DNA of 64,000 bases from Corynebacterium casei LMG S-19264. GTDB lineage: Bacteria; Actinomycetota; Actinomycetes; Mycobacteriales; Mycobacteriaceae. Both the position numbers and the translations under genes were made by a program. The notes beneath the pieces were generated by a model. The model did no database searches. It had not been told where the DNA came from and was given only the letters and a program-made list of their open reading frames with translations. The stretch covers positions 848,009-912,008 of the forward strand of contig NZ_CP004350.1 in assembly GCF_000550785.1 (NCBI RefSeq), in the 5' to 3' direction. Of this stretch, positions 53,033 through 62,864 are shown piece by piece; position 1 is the stretch's first letter; every line of letters begins with the position of its first letter.

Positions 53033-53578
53033 CTATCCCCAGTGATACATCTGGCGCAGGCGGTTGGCAATGCGCTCAAAGCGGCGCTGCGGGAACAAGA
53101 TGCCCTTGCGGCGGACTTGCTCTTCGGAGACTTCCAGCACGCGGTCCAGGCGGACCCAGCATTGGCGGCCGGAGTCATCCCATTCGCCGGAGCCGATTTC
53201 CAGCCAGGAGTCTTCATCAGAATGCGCGGAGTTCGGGGAAATCAGCAGTCCCAGCACAGTGGAGCGGGTGCGGCCGACAAGCAGGATGGCGCGCTCAGTG
53301 GGAGGAGTGCCTGCCCCACCAGTGGGCGCCCACACCCACACAACTTCACCGGAGTCGGCTTGGCCGTCCATATCTGGTGCGAAGAAAATGGAGCGGGAAC
53401 GGCTCTCAGTGTGCTCAACTCGAATTTTGGCAGGCTTGCGGGGGTCGGTGCCGCCGTGGCTACCGTGCATTCCCAGTCGTGCGTTGATGCGGGAAAGGCC
53501 TAGGTCTAACGGGTCTTTTACCTCAATGCCAGCTACTTTGCGCAAACGCGACACAAAGGTCTTAGTCATGCCCACCAT
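53033..53578 (-). CDS. PemK/MazF-like protein without visible antitoxin
   Basis: The protein has 181 residues. The PemK-like barrel is in the second half (about 80-175): GEVVWVWAPTGGAGTPPTER, then AILLVGRTRSTVLGLLISP and a basic C-terminus. MazF toxins are usually about 110 residues and paired with an antitoxin gene; neither is the case here. A homologue occupies the same place beside lepA in mycobacteria (Rv2405 region), so this is probably a conserved chromosomal protein rather than an active toxin-antitoxin module. AGGAG precedes the ATG at 53578; an internal ATG at 53569 is possible. It is divergent from lepA. Confidence 0.75.
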   Translation of the reverse strand: MVGMTKTFVSRLRKVAGIEVKDPLDLGLSRINARLGMHGSHGGTDPRKPAKIRVEHTESRSRSIFFAPDMDGQADSGEVVWVWAPTGGAGTPPTERAILLVGRTRSTVLGLLISPNSAHSDEDSWLEIGSGEWDDSGRQCWVRLDRVLEVSEEQVRRKGILFPQRRFERIANRLRQMYHWG

Positions 53579-53661
53579 CCTAACTCCTATTTTTCACCAT
53601 GTCTTCGGTATGGTTGATACAAGCTTTCTTTACGCGCATGGAAATACCGAATAGGAATCTT

Positions 53662-55509
53662 TTGACTAACAATTTTGCCGTATCAACGTTGACGGATCCA
53701 GCCCAGATCCGGAACTTTTGCATTATCGCGCACATCGACCATGGTAAGTCGACGTTAGCGGACCGCATTTTGCAGTTGTCCAACGTCGTTGACGCCCGCG
53801 ATATGCGTGATCAGTATCTGGACAACATGGATATTGAGCGCGAACGCGGTATCACCATTAAGGCGCAGAACGTGCGCTTGCCATGGATTCCTCGCTCCGG
53901 TGAGCATGAGGGTGAGCAGCTGGTGCTGCAGATGATTGACACCCCGGGTCACGTGGACTTCTCTTATGAGGTTTCCCGCGCTTTGGATGCGTGTGAGGGT
54001 GCAATTTTGCTTGTCGATGCCGCGCAGGGCATTGAAGCGCAGACCCTAGCGAATCTGTATATGGCGATGGAAAATGACCTGGAGATCATCCCGGTCCTTA
54101 ATAAGATCGACCTTCCTAATGCCGAGCCTGAGAAGTACGCGCTGGAAATCGCGAACATCATCGGCGTGGAACCGGAAGAAGTTCTGCGTGTTTCCGGCAA
54201 GACCGGTGAGGGCGTGCCAGAGCTTCTGGACAAGGTCGCAGAGCTCATCCCAGCACCTTCCAGCGAGGTTGGGGCGGATGCACCAGCGCGCGCCATGATT
54301 TTTGACTCGGTGTATGACACCTACCGCGGTGTGGTCACCTACATTCGTATGGTTGACGGCAAGCTCACTCCGCGCCAGAAGGTGCGCATGATGAATACCG
54401 GCGTGGAGCTGGAGATTCTCGAAATCGGCGTGGTGTCACCGACCCCAACTCCGGTCAAGGGCTTGGGGCCAGGTGAGGTGGGCTACCTCATCACCGGCGT
54501 GAAAGACGTGCGTGAGACCAAGGTCGGCGACACCGTCACCTGGGCGAATAAGGGCGCAGATGCACCGTTGACGGGTTATGAAGACCCGAAGCCGATGGTC
54601 TACTCGGGTCTTTTCCCAATTTCCCAGGCGGACTTCCCAGATCTGCGTGATGCGTTGCAAAAGCTTCAGCTTAACGATGCCTCCTTGACCTTCGAACCCG
54701 AAACCTCCGTCGCATTGGGCTTTGGTTTCCGCTGTGGTTTCTTGGGCCTGTTGCACATGGAAATTACCCGTGACCGCTTGCAGCGCGAGTTTGACCTGGA
54801 TCTGATTTCCACGGCACCTTCGGTGACTTACCGCGTCATTTCTGAAGATGGCTCCGAGAAGATGGTGCACAATCCATCGGATTGGCCGGGCGGCAAGATT
54901 CCGGAAGTCTTTGAGCCGATTGTGAAGATGACGATTATCGTTCCTGAAGCTTATGTCGGCCCAACCATGGAGCTGTGTCAGTCCAAGCGTGGCCAGATGC
55001 AGGGCATGGATTACCTGTCCGAGGACCGCGTTGAGCTGCGTTATGTCATGCCTTTGGGTGAGATCATCTTTGATTTCTTCGACATGTTGAAGTCACGCAC
55101 CAAGGGCTATGCTTCCTTGAACTATGAAGAAGCCGGCGAGCAAGAAGCAGACCTGGTCAAGGTGGATATTTTGCTCCAAGGTGAGCCGGTAGATGCATTC
55201 TCTGCGATTGTGCACAAGGACCACGCTGGTCACTACGGCAATAAGATGACCAGGAAGCTCAAAGAGCTCATCCCGCGCCAGCAGTTTGAGGTGCCTATTC
55301 AGGCAGCGATTGGCTCCAAGATCATTAGCCGTGAGAATATCCGCGCGATGCGCAAGGACGTGTTGTCCAAGTGCTACGGCGGCGATATTTCGCGTAAGCG
55401 TAAGCTGCTGGAAAAGCAGAAGGCCGGTAAGAAGCGCATGAAGGCCATTGGTTCTGTGAATGTTCCACAGGAAGCATTCGTGGCGGCGCTGTCTACTGAC
55501 TCGGAGTAA
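53662..55509 (+). CDS. lepA: Translation elongation factor 4 (LepA)
   Basis: From TTG 53662, with AGGA five bases upstream, the protein has 615 residues, the usual length; an ATG at 53638 or TTG at 53599 would add residues with no family similarity. GTPase motifs are complete: [16 protein letters not shown] (G1), the RGITIKAQ switch [13 protein letters not shown] (G3) and [10 protein letters not shown] (G4). The LepA-specific C-terminal domain ends with [22 protein letters not shown]4 remobilises or back-translocates stalled ribosomes and affects initiation. The synteny rpsT-(PemK-like)-lepA is conserved in the group. Confidence 0.97.
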   Translation: MTNNFAVSTLTDPAQIRNFCIIAHIDHGKSTLADRILQLSNVVDARDMRDQYLDNMDIERERGITIKAQNVRLPWIPRSGEHEGEQLVLQMIDTPGHVDFSYEVSRALDACEGAILLVDAAQGIEAQTLANLYMAMENDLEIIPVLNKIDLPNAEPEKYALEIANIIGVEPEEVLRVSGKTGEGVPELLDKVAELIPAPSSEVGADAPARAMIFDSVYDTYRGVVTYIRMVDGKLTPRQKVRMMNTGVELEILEIGVVSPTPTPVKGLGPGEVGYLITGVKDVRETKVGDTVTWANKGADAPLTGYEDPKPMVYSGLFPISQADFPDLRDALQKLQLNDASLTFEPETSVALGFGFRCGFLGLLHMEITRDRLQREFDLDLISTAPSVTYRVISEDGSEKMVHNPSDWPGGKIPEVFEPIVKMTIIVPEAYVGPTMELCQSKRGQMQGMDYLSEDRVELRYVMPLGEIIFDFFDMLKSRTKGYASLNYEEAGEQEADLVKVDILLQGEPVDAFSAIVHKDHAGHYGNKMTRKLKELIPRQQFEVPIQAAIGSKIISRENIRAMRKDVLSKCYGGDISRKRKLLEKQKAGKKRMKAIGSVNVPQEAFVAALSTDSE

Positions 55510-55529
55510 ACTCGCTAAACTCGGTTGGC

Positions 55530-56972
55530 ATGGAAAAACCTGTTGGAAACCCTTACCCAATCGAGACTAAGCCGCTGCCTGGCCAATTTAAGCAGAAGCG
55601 CAAGCTTCCGCGCCAAGGTCAGCAGCTGCCGCCGCTGCCATTTGTCTCTTCCACGATTGAGGGCCGCGCAACGGGGGAAGTCTTCCGTGAATGCGGCGAG
55701 GGGATGCTGGAAGAGCTGCAGGATTTGCGGCGCAAGCTCCACCGTCATCCAGAGATTGGTCTGGAACTCCCGAGCACCCAGAAGGCTGTGCTGGATGCTC
55801 TTGATGGATTGCCGCTGGAGATTACACTCGGGCAGGATTTGAGTTCTGTCACCGCTGTATTACGCGGTGGCAAGCGCGGGGAGCGCCCAGTATCCGTCCT
55901 GCTGCGTGCGGATATGGATGCTCTCGCCGTGAAAGAGCGCACAGGCAGCCCATTTTCTTCGACTAATGATTACATGCATGCCTGCGGGCATGACTTGCAC
56001 ACGGCAGCATTGGTGGGGGCTGCGCGCGTGTTGTCGCAGTACCGCGATGAAATTTCTGGCGATGTCATCTTCATGTTCCAGCCCGGCGAAGAAGGCCCCG
56101 GTGGCGCTGATTTGATGATTGATGAGGGCGTGCTCGATGTTGCTGGGCGCCGTCCGATTGCCGCTTATGGCTTGCACGTCGGCCCGCAGGATAGGGGAAC
56201 GTTTCACTACATCAATGGCCCGACCATGGCATCCTCGTCCAATTTGGCCATTACCGTCTACGGCAAGGGCGGGCATGGTTCGCGTCCGCATGATGCCGTG
56301 GATCCGGTGACGTGTTTGGCGGAGATCATTACCTCGTTGCAGACCGCCATTACCCGCCGCTTTGATGCGTTAGAGCCCATCGTGTTGACGGTGACTAACC
56401 TGCGCGCCGGCGACGGTGCCTTCAACGCCATCCCAGATAAGGCGGCTTTGGGGGCCACGGTGCGTGTGCTGCGCGATGAGCAGATTCAGGCCGTGCGCCA
56501 AGTCATCGGTGAGGTTACCTCTAATATTGCCGCCGCTCACCGCTGCTCGGTCGAAGTGGACTTTGAGGTTCTGTACCCAACCACCAAGACCAATGCGCGT
56601 GAGAACCAGTTCGCGGCCACGGTGTGGGGCGCGCAGTTTGGACAGGATTCGATCCGCCAATTTGAGGCGCCGATGATGGCATCGGAAGACTTTGGCGCCG
56701 TGCTTGCGCAAGTACCGGGCTCTTTCTTCTGGCTGGGCACTTCCAACCCGGAAACTCCCTACGCGCAACGCGAATGGAACCACTCACCATTAGCGCGTTT
56801 TGATGACTCGATTCTGGGGGACCAGGCGGCCGCGTTGGCATCGATAGCCTTTGAGCGACTCGCCACCGAAGACGCGCATCCTTCCACGATCACAAAAGCT
56901 GCCCGTACTGCAGTGCAGACGGGCAGCCCTAGTGCTAAAGCCGGTGACCCGGTGAAAAAGCCTGAGGATTAA
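55530..56972 (+). CDS. M20-family metal-dependent amidohydrolase
   Basis: The protein has 480 residues. An N-terminal extension (about 65 residues) precedes the M20D fold: LRRKLHRHPEIGLELPSTQK, LLRADMDALAVKE (metal Asp), HACGHDLHTAALVGAARVL (metal His and catalytic site), FMFQPGEEGPGGADLMID (catalytic and metal Glu) and a lid domain with GKGGHGSRPHDAVDPV. This group includes hippurate hydrolase, IAA-amino acid hydrolases and N-acetyl amino acid deacetylases. The substrate is unknown. It starts 20 bp after lepA and may be cotranscribed. The stop overlaps the convergent BCCT gene by 4 bp. Confidence 0.9.
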   Translation: MEKPVGNPYPIETKPLPGQFKQKRKLPRQGQQLPPLPFVSSTIEGRATGEVFRECGEGMLEELQDLRRKLHRHPEIGLELPSTQKAVLDALDGLPLEITLGQDLSSVTAVLRGGKRGERPVSVLLRADMDALAVKERTGSPFSSTNDYMHACGHDLHTAALVGAARVLSQYRDEISGDVIFMFQPGEEGPGGADLMIDEGVLDVAGRRPIAAYGLHVGPQDRGTFHYINGPTMASSSNLAITVYGKGGHGSRPHDAVDPVTCLAEIITSLQTAITRRFDALEPIVLTVTNLRAGDGAFNAIPDKAALGATVRVLRDEQIQAVRQVIGEVTSNIAAAHRCSVEVDFEVLYPTTKTNARENQFAATVWGAQFGQDSIRQFEAPMMASEDFGAVLAQVPGSFFWLGTSNPETPYAQREWNHSPLARFDDSILGDQAAALASIAFERLATEDAHPSTITKAARTAVQTGSPSAKAGDPVKKPED

Positions 56973-58854
56973 TCCTCTTTCTTCTCCACGCCTTCGACAT
57001 CCTGGGTGTAGCCATCGGCCCACTCACCGGTGTCGAAGTCATATTCAACCTCGTCACCGTCTTCGTCGGTGCGCTGGTACCACTCGGTGTAGCGGTCTGA
57101 GGTGGAGTCGAAGTCAGCACCAGCACCGCGGCCTTCTTCGGCTGGGCGGACGGTGAGCTCGAAGTCATCGCCGTGCTCCTCCAAGCCACGAATAACAGCG
57201 TTGGCCACAGCGGCCTGCGCGTAGGTGCGGCGGATAAACATTGGGTCCGCGCGCAGGTCAATCACGAATGCCACCATCATGACCAGCAGCACCACACTAA
57301 ATGGCAGTGCGGACAAGATAGTCAGATTCTGCAGACCGGACAGCACATCTTCGCCGCCGGTGAGCAACATGACAACCGCAATACCCATCATGCACAGGCC
57401 CCAGAAGACAACCAGCAGCTTGTTTGGTGCCGGGTTGCCCTTGGAAGACATGGTGCCCATGACCACGGATGCGGAGTCCGCGGAGGTGATGAAGAAGATT
57501 GCCAGAACAGTCAATAAAATAAACGGTGTGATGGTGCCCAGTGGCAGGTTCTGGAACATAGCGAATAGTACGGCCTCGCCACCCGCGGAGCCGTCGAAGC
57601 CTTCAACACCTTGCTGGTGGAAGGTAATCGCGGTGCCACCGAAGACGGTGAACGCGAGAACCAGAATCAGAGTTGGGGCGAAGACGGTGACCGCGGTGAA
57701 CTCGCGCAGGGTGCGGCCGCGGGAAATGCGCGCTACGAACATGCCCACGAATGGGGTCCAAGCAATCCACCATGCCCAGTAGAAGGCTGTCCAGTAGGAC
57801 TGGAATTCAATGGTCTCATCGCCCCAGGATAGGGACTTGGACATCATCGGCAGCAGCTCATTGATGTACATCAAGATGCCGGATGGAATCAGGTTGAGCA
57901 GCAACAAGGTTGGGCCCACGATGAAACAGAAGACAATGAAGCCCAGCGTCAGAGAGATATTGATGTTGGACAGGTAGCGAATACCACGCGCGACACCGGA
58001 GACTGCGGAGATGACGAAGCCGATGCCGAGGACCGCGATGATGATAATCAACGTGGTGTTGGTGGCAGGGCCTGCGCCGGAGACAATCTCCACGCCTTCG
58101 CCGATCTGAACGGCGGAGATACCCAAGGTGGCAGCGGTGCCAAATAGCGTGGCAATCAGCGCGAGGATATCAATAACCTTGCCTAACGGACCGTCGGTGT
58201 CTTGGGAACCAAACAGTGGTTTGAAGATGGAGGAGATCAGGGTGACACGGCCACGACGGTAGGAGGAGTACGCGATTGCTGCGCCCACCAGTGCGTAGGC
58301 AGCCCAGGGGGACATGTCCCAATGGAAGTGCGACTGTGCCATCGCCTGGTGCAGAGCCTCCACCGAATTGCCATCAACGGTGTGTGGTGGGGGAGAGATG
58401 AAGTAAGACAGTGGCTCAGATGGACCGTAGAAAAACAGACCCACGCCGATACCGGCGCCGAACATCATGGCTACCCAGGAGAAACGGCTGAACTCTGGTT
58501 CTTCATCATCGGTGCCAAGCTTGATGCGGCCAAGTTTGGAAAAACCAGCGTATGCCATGACCACGATAGCCATGATCATGGTGAAGTTCAGCAGCCAACC
58601 AGCGTTGGTGATTGCCCACGCGAAGGCTGTCGATGATGCGGAGGAGACCTGATCCGGGCGAGTGACACCCCAGATAATAAAGCTAACAATTAGGACGGCC
58701 GTGACGGAGAAAATGATTTTGTCGATACCGAAACGGTTTCGTTGATCCTCAACTGGAATACCCGGAACGAGGCCGGGTGCATATTGTGAGGGTAGATTCC
58801 GACTGCGGTTTCCCGACCGTCGGAATTATGGGGTTGCGATGAAGTATCGCTCAT
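56969..58854 (-). pseudogene. BCCT-family betaine/carnitine/choline transporter with a 5' frameshift
   Basis: The body of the gene reads as a BCCT carrier: FGAGIGVGLFFYGPSEPL, the WAAYALVGAAIAYSSYRRG segment, and the family core WTAFYWAWWIAWTPFVGMF with GRTLREF. The best start is ATG 58854 with AAGGA upstream, but that frame ends at a stop at 58691. The carrier frame, including the first helix (IIFSVTAVLIVSFIIWGVTR), has no start codon between its upstream stop at 58826 and the ATG at 58579, which would remove the first helix. A one- or two-base indel between 58826 and 58691 explains both. The tail is acidic, as in other regulated BCCT carriers. Loss, sequencing error or an unusual start are all possible. 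Confidence 0.75.
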
Positions 58855-58964
58855 GGAGATCCTTAAGAGATCGACTACAAAAGTTTAACAATTCCTAGAG
58901 AACCGCCTGTTATTCCGGTAATCAGTGGACATCACAATTTATAATCGCGAGTGTGGGGGACAAG

Positions 58965-59363
58965 TCAGCGCTTACGCAGCGCGACCGCCATCACGAACAG
59001 CCCCAAAATCATCAAGATTCCAATCGCGATTGTGTACTCAATCCAGTAGCTGGGATAGATCTTCCACGAGTACCAAAATAGCTGGAAGTCGGAGTATTTC
59101 ACGGCCATGACGACGGGCAGCCACAGGTACTTCGACGCAATCAGCAGCAGGGAGACAACTGCTATAGAAACATGTAGCGGTTTGCTGGTTTTGCCCAAGG
59201 CCATGGTGAGGCTCACCGCGATGAGCCCAAGCACGCCAATGAGCAGCAGAATGAGAAAGAGCGGGGTCTGCGTGGAAAACGGCGAGCCGATGAGAAGGTA
59301 CTCATGGTCAATGGTGTGTTGCTCTGTGAGCGTGTATCCATCTAGGACTGTTTCAGTGGGCAT
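58965..59363 (-). CDS. Small membrane protein of unknown function
   Basis: The protein has 132 residues with three predicted helices (about 33-55, 65-87 and 105-128) and a basic end (RKR). The N-terminal 30 residues are polar and Thr-rich. The middle segment is aromatic-rich (FQLFWYSWKIYPSYWIEY). I do not recognise the family. It lies between the BCCT gene and a very small ORF on the opposite strand. Confidence 0.7.
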   Translation of the reverse strand: MPTETVLDGYTLTEQHTIDHEYLLIGSPFSTQTPLFLILLLIGVLGLIAVSLTMALGKTSKPLHVSIAVVSLLLIASKYLWLPVVMAVKYSDFQLFWYSWKIYPSYWIEYTIAIGILMILGLFVMAVALRKR

Positions 59364-59468
59364 ACACTTATCTTAGGCGGATCTTAAGCTAGGCAAATCA
59401 CATTGATGTGAGCTATATTAGTTCCTGGAACATTAACCTTTAGCGGATGTGAAAGTGGGTTCGTGCTC

Positions 59469-59627
59469 ATGAACTTCTTTAATCACCGTTCCCCGTCGGA
59501 AGAGCACCTCGCGCAACAAGCCCATGCTGCGGAGATGGCTTCACTTGAAGAAGCTTTTACTGTCTTTGAGTACCACGAAGAACACTTGCTCGATGGATCC
59601 CTGATGTTGGATATCCAGTCAAGCTAA
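59469..59627 (+). CDS. Small acidic protein, 52 residues, unknown function
   Basis: An ORF of 52 codons, short enough to be missed by length-limited gene calling. The product is acidic and helix-prone, with EMASLEEAFTVFEYHEEHLL in the middle and no membrane segment or cysteine. The ribosome site is weak. A palindrome-like TCACAT-TG-ATGTGA lies 57 bp upstream (59398-59411). It sits between two reverse-strand genes, which leaves it as the only candidate gene in 59364-59638. Coding is likely from composition but unproven. Confidence 0.5.
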   Translation: MNFFNHRSPSEEHLAQQAHAAEMASLEEAFTVFEYHEEHLLDGSLMLDIQSS

Positions 59628-59638
59628 ACCCACAATAT

Positions 59639-61084
59639 CTAGACCACAGAGAGTAGTTTCTGTGTGTAATCATGCTCAGGGCTTCCCCAAATTTCTTCGG
59701 TGAGGCCCTGTTCTACTATTTTTCCGTCCTTCATCACCGCAACGTGCGTGCACAGTTGGCGCACCACGGCTAGGTCATGGGAGATGAAGATCAGTGTGAG
59801 GTCGAGTTCATCGACAAGCTTGCTCAACAGCTCCAGAATTTGTGAGCGCACGGAGACATCCAGCGCGGAGACGGCTTCGTCCGCGAGCAAAATCTCTGGG
59901 TTGCCAATGATGGCTCGCGCGATGGAAATGCGTTGACGCTGGCCACCAGAAAACTCGTGCGGGTAACGCGCGGCATGCTCGGGCAAAAGCCCCACGGACT
60001 TGAGCACCGCATCCACTTTGGCGGCAACATCAGTCTTATCCGGTAGACCTTCGGCGATGATGTTGAAAATGGTCATGCGTGGATTCAAGGAACCCTGCGG
60101 GTCTTGGAAGACCATCTGTACGGAACCGTTCACGTCCACCTCGCCGGCGGATGGCCGAATTAGCCCCGCAATCATTTTGATCAGTGTGGTCTTGCCGGAA
60201 CCGGAACCACCGACGAGGCCCCAGCGGCTGCCGCGTGTGATTTGCAGGCTGACCTTGTCCACAGCGGCATTGTTCCCGTATAGCTTGCTGACCTCGGCAA
60301 TATTGACGTCAATCTCGGTTAACGGCGAGTCATCCGGGATTGACTTGCCCAGCTGGGATGCGGCGATGAGCTGCCGGGTATATGCATGCTGTGGGGCGTT
60401 GAGGATGTCGGCGGTGGCGCCAGCTTCGACGATCTCGCCGTCGCGCAGCACCATGGTTTCGGTGCACATGCGGCGCACCACATCCAGGTCGTGGGTGATA
60501 AACAGCAAGGAAAGCCCACGGGTTTCAACGAGTTTCTCAATCAGAGTCAGGATGTCGGCCTGCGTGGTGGCGTCGAGCGCTGTGGTTGGCTCATCACAAA
60601 TAAGAAGTTCAGGATCGAGGGCGAGCGCCATGGCAATCATGACGCGCTGGCGCTGCCCGCCGGAAAGCTGGTGTGGGTAGCGCGTGGCAAAAGAAGAATC
60701 TAGACCGACTTCTTCCAGCAGGCGAGTGGTGGTGGAAGAGGATGCCGGAATCTGCTTGGAAATCTTCATCAGCGGGTCCAAGGCGCTCATGGGCTCTTGG
60801 AAGATCATGCCAATTTTGGTGCCACGAAACTTGCGCATCTGCTTATCTGGCAGTTCAAGAAGCTCACGGCCGTGGAAGGACACCGAACCGGAAGCCTTGA
60901 GAGCAGAAGGCAACAACCCGATGATGGACAGCGCCGTCAGGGACTTGCCGGAACCGGATTCGCCGATGAGCCCCACGCGTTCCCCGCGGGTGATGTCAAA
61001 GCTCAGTCCCTCCAACAGCGTGGTGGAGTGGGTGGTGACCTTTAGATTGGAGACATCTAACACTGGTGCTGGTGCATCGGGCAT
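59639..61084 (-). CDS. Dipeptide/nickel-type ABC transporter, fused double ATPase
   Basis: The protein has 481 residues containing two complete nucleotide-binding domains in one chain, a DppD-DppF fusion. The first (about 5-230) has Walker A GESGSGKSLTALS, signature LSGGQRQRVMIAMAL and Walker B LLICDEPTTALD. The second (about 250-481) has GGSGSGKTTLIK, FSGGQRQRISIARAI and LLADEAVSALD. Each domain is near the minimum length. It energises uptake of peptides, nickel or similar compounds through the two permeases upstream. The gap to the upstream permease gene is 2 bp. Confidence 0.93.
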   Translation of the reverse strand: MPDAPAPVLDVSNLKVTTHSTTLLEGLSFDITRGERVGLIGESGSGKSLTALSIIGLLPSALKASGSVSFHGRELLELPDKQMRKFRGTKIGMIFQEPMSALDPLMKISKQIPASSSTTTRLLEEVGLDSSFATRYPHQLSGGQRQRVMIAMALALDPELLICDEPTTALDATTQADILTLIEKLVETRGLSLLFITHDLDVVRRMCTETMVLRDGEIVEAGATADILNAPQHAYTRQLIAASQLGKSIPDDSPLTEIDVNIAEVSKLYGNNAAVDKVSLQITRGSRWGLVGGSGSGKTTLIKMIAGLIRPSAGEVDVNGSVQMVFQDPQGSLNPRMTIFNIIAEGLPDKTDVAAKVDAVLKSVGLLPEHAARYPHEFSGGQRQRISIARAIIGNPEILLADEAVSALDVSVRSQILELLSKLVDELDLTLIFISHDLAVVRQLCTHVAVMKDGKIVEQGLTEEIWGSPEHDYTQKLLSVV

Positions 61085-61086
61085 GG

Positions 61087-61920
61087 TCAGTTCCTTTGTG
61101 CGGTTTGACGGGGATCCAGAACATCACGCAGGGCGTCGCCCAAGAGGTTGAAGCCCAAGACAGTCAGTGCAATAGCAAGACCTGGCCACAGGGTGAGACT
61201 AGGTTGCACGGCCAGCAGGGACTGCGCGTCTTGGAGCATACGTCCCCACGACGCGGCGGGCGGGGCGGTGCCCAAGCCGAGGTAGCTCAGCGCGGCCTCA
61301 GCCAGGATGGCGAGCGCAAAGTACACAGATGCCTGCACGATGACTAGCCCGGTAATGTTGGGGAAAACGTGGCGGGTAGCAATGGTCAGCTCGCTGACCT
61401 TCGACACACGTGCAGCGGCGATGAAGTCCTGGGACATCACCTGAAGCGTGCCGGAGCGGGCGACGCGGGCAAACGAGGGGATACCGGAGATACCGATGGC
61501 AATCATCGCGGTGAGAGTGGATGGGCCCCACACAGCACCCGCGATGATGGCGAGCAGCAATGCGGGAAATGCCAGCAGCAAATCAGCGGTGCGCATGACC
61601 AGCGAGTCAAGGAACTTGCCGCGGCGCATGCCAGCAGCAATGCCCAGGGGCACGCCGATGAGAGCGGAGATAGACACCGCAACAAGACCAACAAAGAGCG
61701 TGATCTGCGCGCCGACCATCAATCGGGAAAGCACATCACGGCCAAAGCGGTCCGTGCCCAAAAGGTGCTCAACACTGGATCCCTGCAAGCGGTCCGCGGC
61801 AATGGCCATGAGCGGATCATGAGGAGTCCACACCAAAGAGATCAGCGCGGCCAGCACCGTCAGGCAAACGATGATTAACCCGATGATGCCCGTGGCAGGC
61901 AGGCGATGAAGGAAACTCAT
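61087..61920 (-). CDS. ABC transporter permease, DppC type
   Basis: The protein has 277 residues and six helices. The typical LLGTDRFGRDVLSRLMVGA loop precedes the permease domain, and the EAA-like coupling loop is RSGTLQVMSQDFIAAARVSK. The C-terminus WGRMLQDAQSLLAVQPSLTL is characteristic of DppC/OppC. It overlaps the DppB-type gene upstream by 4 bp. Confidence 0.93.
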   Translation of the reverse strand: MSFLHRLPATGIIGLIIVCLTVLAALISLVWTPHDPLMAIAADRLQGSSVEHLLGTDRFGRDVLSRLMVGAQITLFVGLVAVSISALIGVPLGIAAGMRRGKFLDSLVMRTADLLLAFPALLLAIIAGAVWGPSTLTAMIAIGISGIPSFARVARSGTLQVMSQDFIAAARVSKVSELTIATRHVFPNITGLVIVQASVYFALAILAEAALSYLGLGTAPPAASWGRMLQDAQSLLAVQPSLTLWPGLAIALTVLGFNLLGDALRDVLDPRQTAQRN

Positions 61921-62864
61921 GATTGTGCTCCTTCGCGCAGGCGGGGATCAATGAAGCGGTAGGCGGCATCAGTGAGCGCATTGATGGTGAGAGTAAACGC
62001 GACCAGCAGCATGATCAACGATTGAACGGTGGTGAGGTCGCGGACGGAGACGGCATCGAGAAGCATGCTGCCCAAACCTGGAATGACAAAGACTGCCTCA
62101 ATCACCACGGCGCCCACAATTAGCGTGGTGAACTGCAGACCCGCCACCGTCAGCACAGGCAGAGCCGCGTTGCGCAGGCCATGGCGCCACAGTGCCTGCG
62201 CCGGGGACTGGCCGAGTGCACGCGCGGTGCGGATGTAATCCTGGTCCAGCACATCTAACACAGCCGAGCGGACATAGCGGGTTAAGATAGCGCCCTGCAC
62301 CAGCGCGAGTGCGATAACCGGCATGACCAGGTGCGATAAGAAGGTACCAAAGCCCCAGTTCGGCGGAGACCAGCCATTGGCCGGCAACCAGCCCAAATTG
62401 ATGGCAAAGAACGCGGTGAGCACAATACCCACCAGGAAGCTCGGGATAGCGATGCCCACCTGCGTGAGCGCAGTGACCACCGTGGCATCCATGTGTCCAT
62501 TGCGCCGCGCAGTCCACATGCCAACCGGGATAGCGATGGCCAGAGCCAATACCAGTGCGACAGCCACCAAGATGAGGGAGACCTGCGCGCGGTCAAGCAC
62601 CTGTGCCGTGATGTCTTGCTGCGAAGACAAGGATGTACCAAAGTTGCCAGTAAGCAACCCGCCCATCCAATCGCCATATTGCACCAACAGCGGGCGGTCC
62701 AAGCCCATGCTGGTGGTCAGCTCCGCCACGGCTTCCTCAGTCGCGTTGACACCCAGTGCTACGCGCGCCGGGTTGCCCGGGACTGCGCGCATGAGCAGGA
62801 AAATCAGCACGGAGGCAGCGAAGAGCGTGATGATGTAGCGCCCGAGAATCTTTAAGAATGTCAT
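61917..62864 (-). CDS. ABC transporter permease, DppB type
   Basis: The protein has 315 residues and six helices. The first helix FAASVLIFLLMRAVPGNPAR and the EAA-like loop RSAVLDVLDQDYIRTARALG are typical of DppB/OppB, and so is the ending in AYRFIDPRLRE. It pairs with the DppC-type subunit to form the membrane channel. It overlaps the binding-protein gene by 4 bp and the DppC-type gene by 4 bp, so all subunits are translationally coupled. Confidence 0.93.
   Translation of the reverse strand: MTFLKILGRYIITLFAASVLIFLLMRAVPGNPARVALGVNATEEAVAELTTSMGLDRPLLVQYGDWMGGLLTGNFGTSLSSQQDITAQVLDRAQVSLILVAVALVLALAIAIPVGMWTARRNGHMDATVVTALTQVGIAIPSFLVGIVLTAFFAINLGWLPANGWSPPNWGFGTFLSHLVMPVIALALVQGAILTRYVRSAVLDVLDQDYIRTARALGQSPAQALWRHGLRNAALPVLTVAGLQFTTLIVGAVVIEAVFVIPGLGSMLLDAVSVRDLTTVQSLIMLLVAFTLTINALTDAAYRFIDPRLREGAQS

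Noticed and set aside
53033..53578. Complete toxin-antitoxin module
   Set aside because: No antitoxin-like ORF lies on either side; the position is conserved beside lepA, which argues against a mobile module.
59398..59411. TCACAT-TG-ATGTGA as a GlxR site
   Set aside because: The half-sites face the wrong way for the CRP-type consensus; kept only as an unnamed palindrome.
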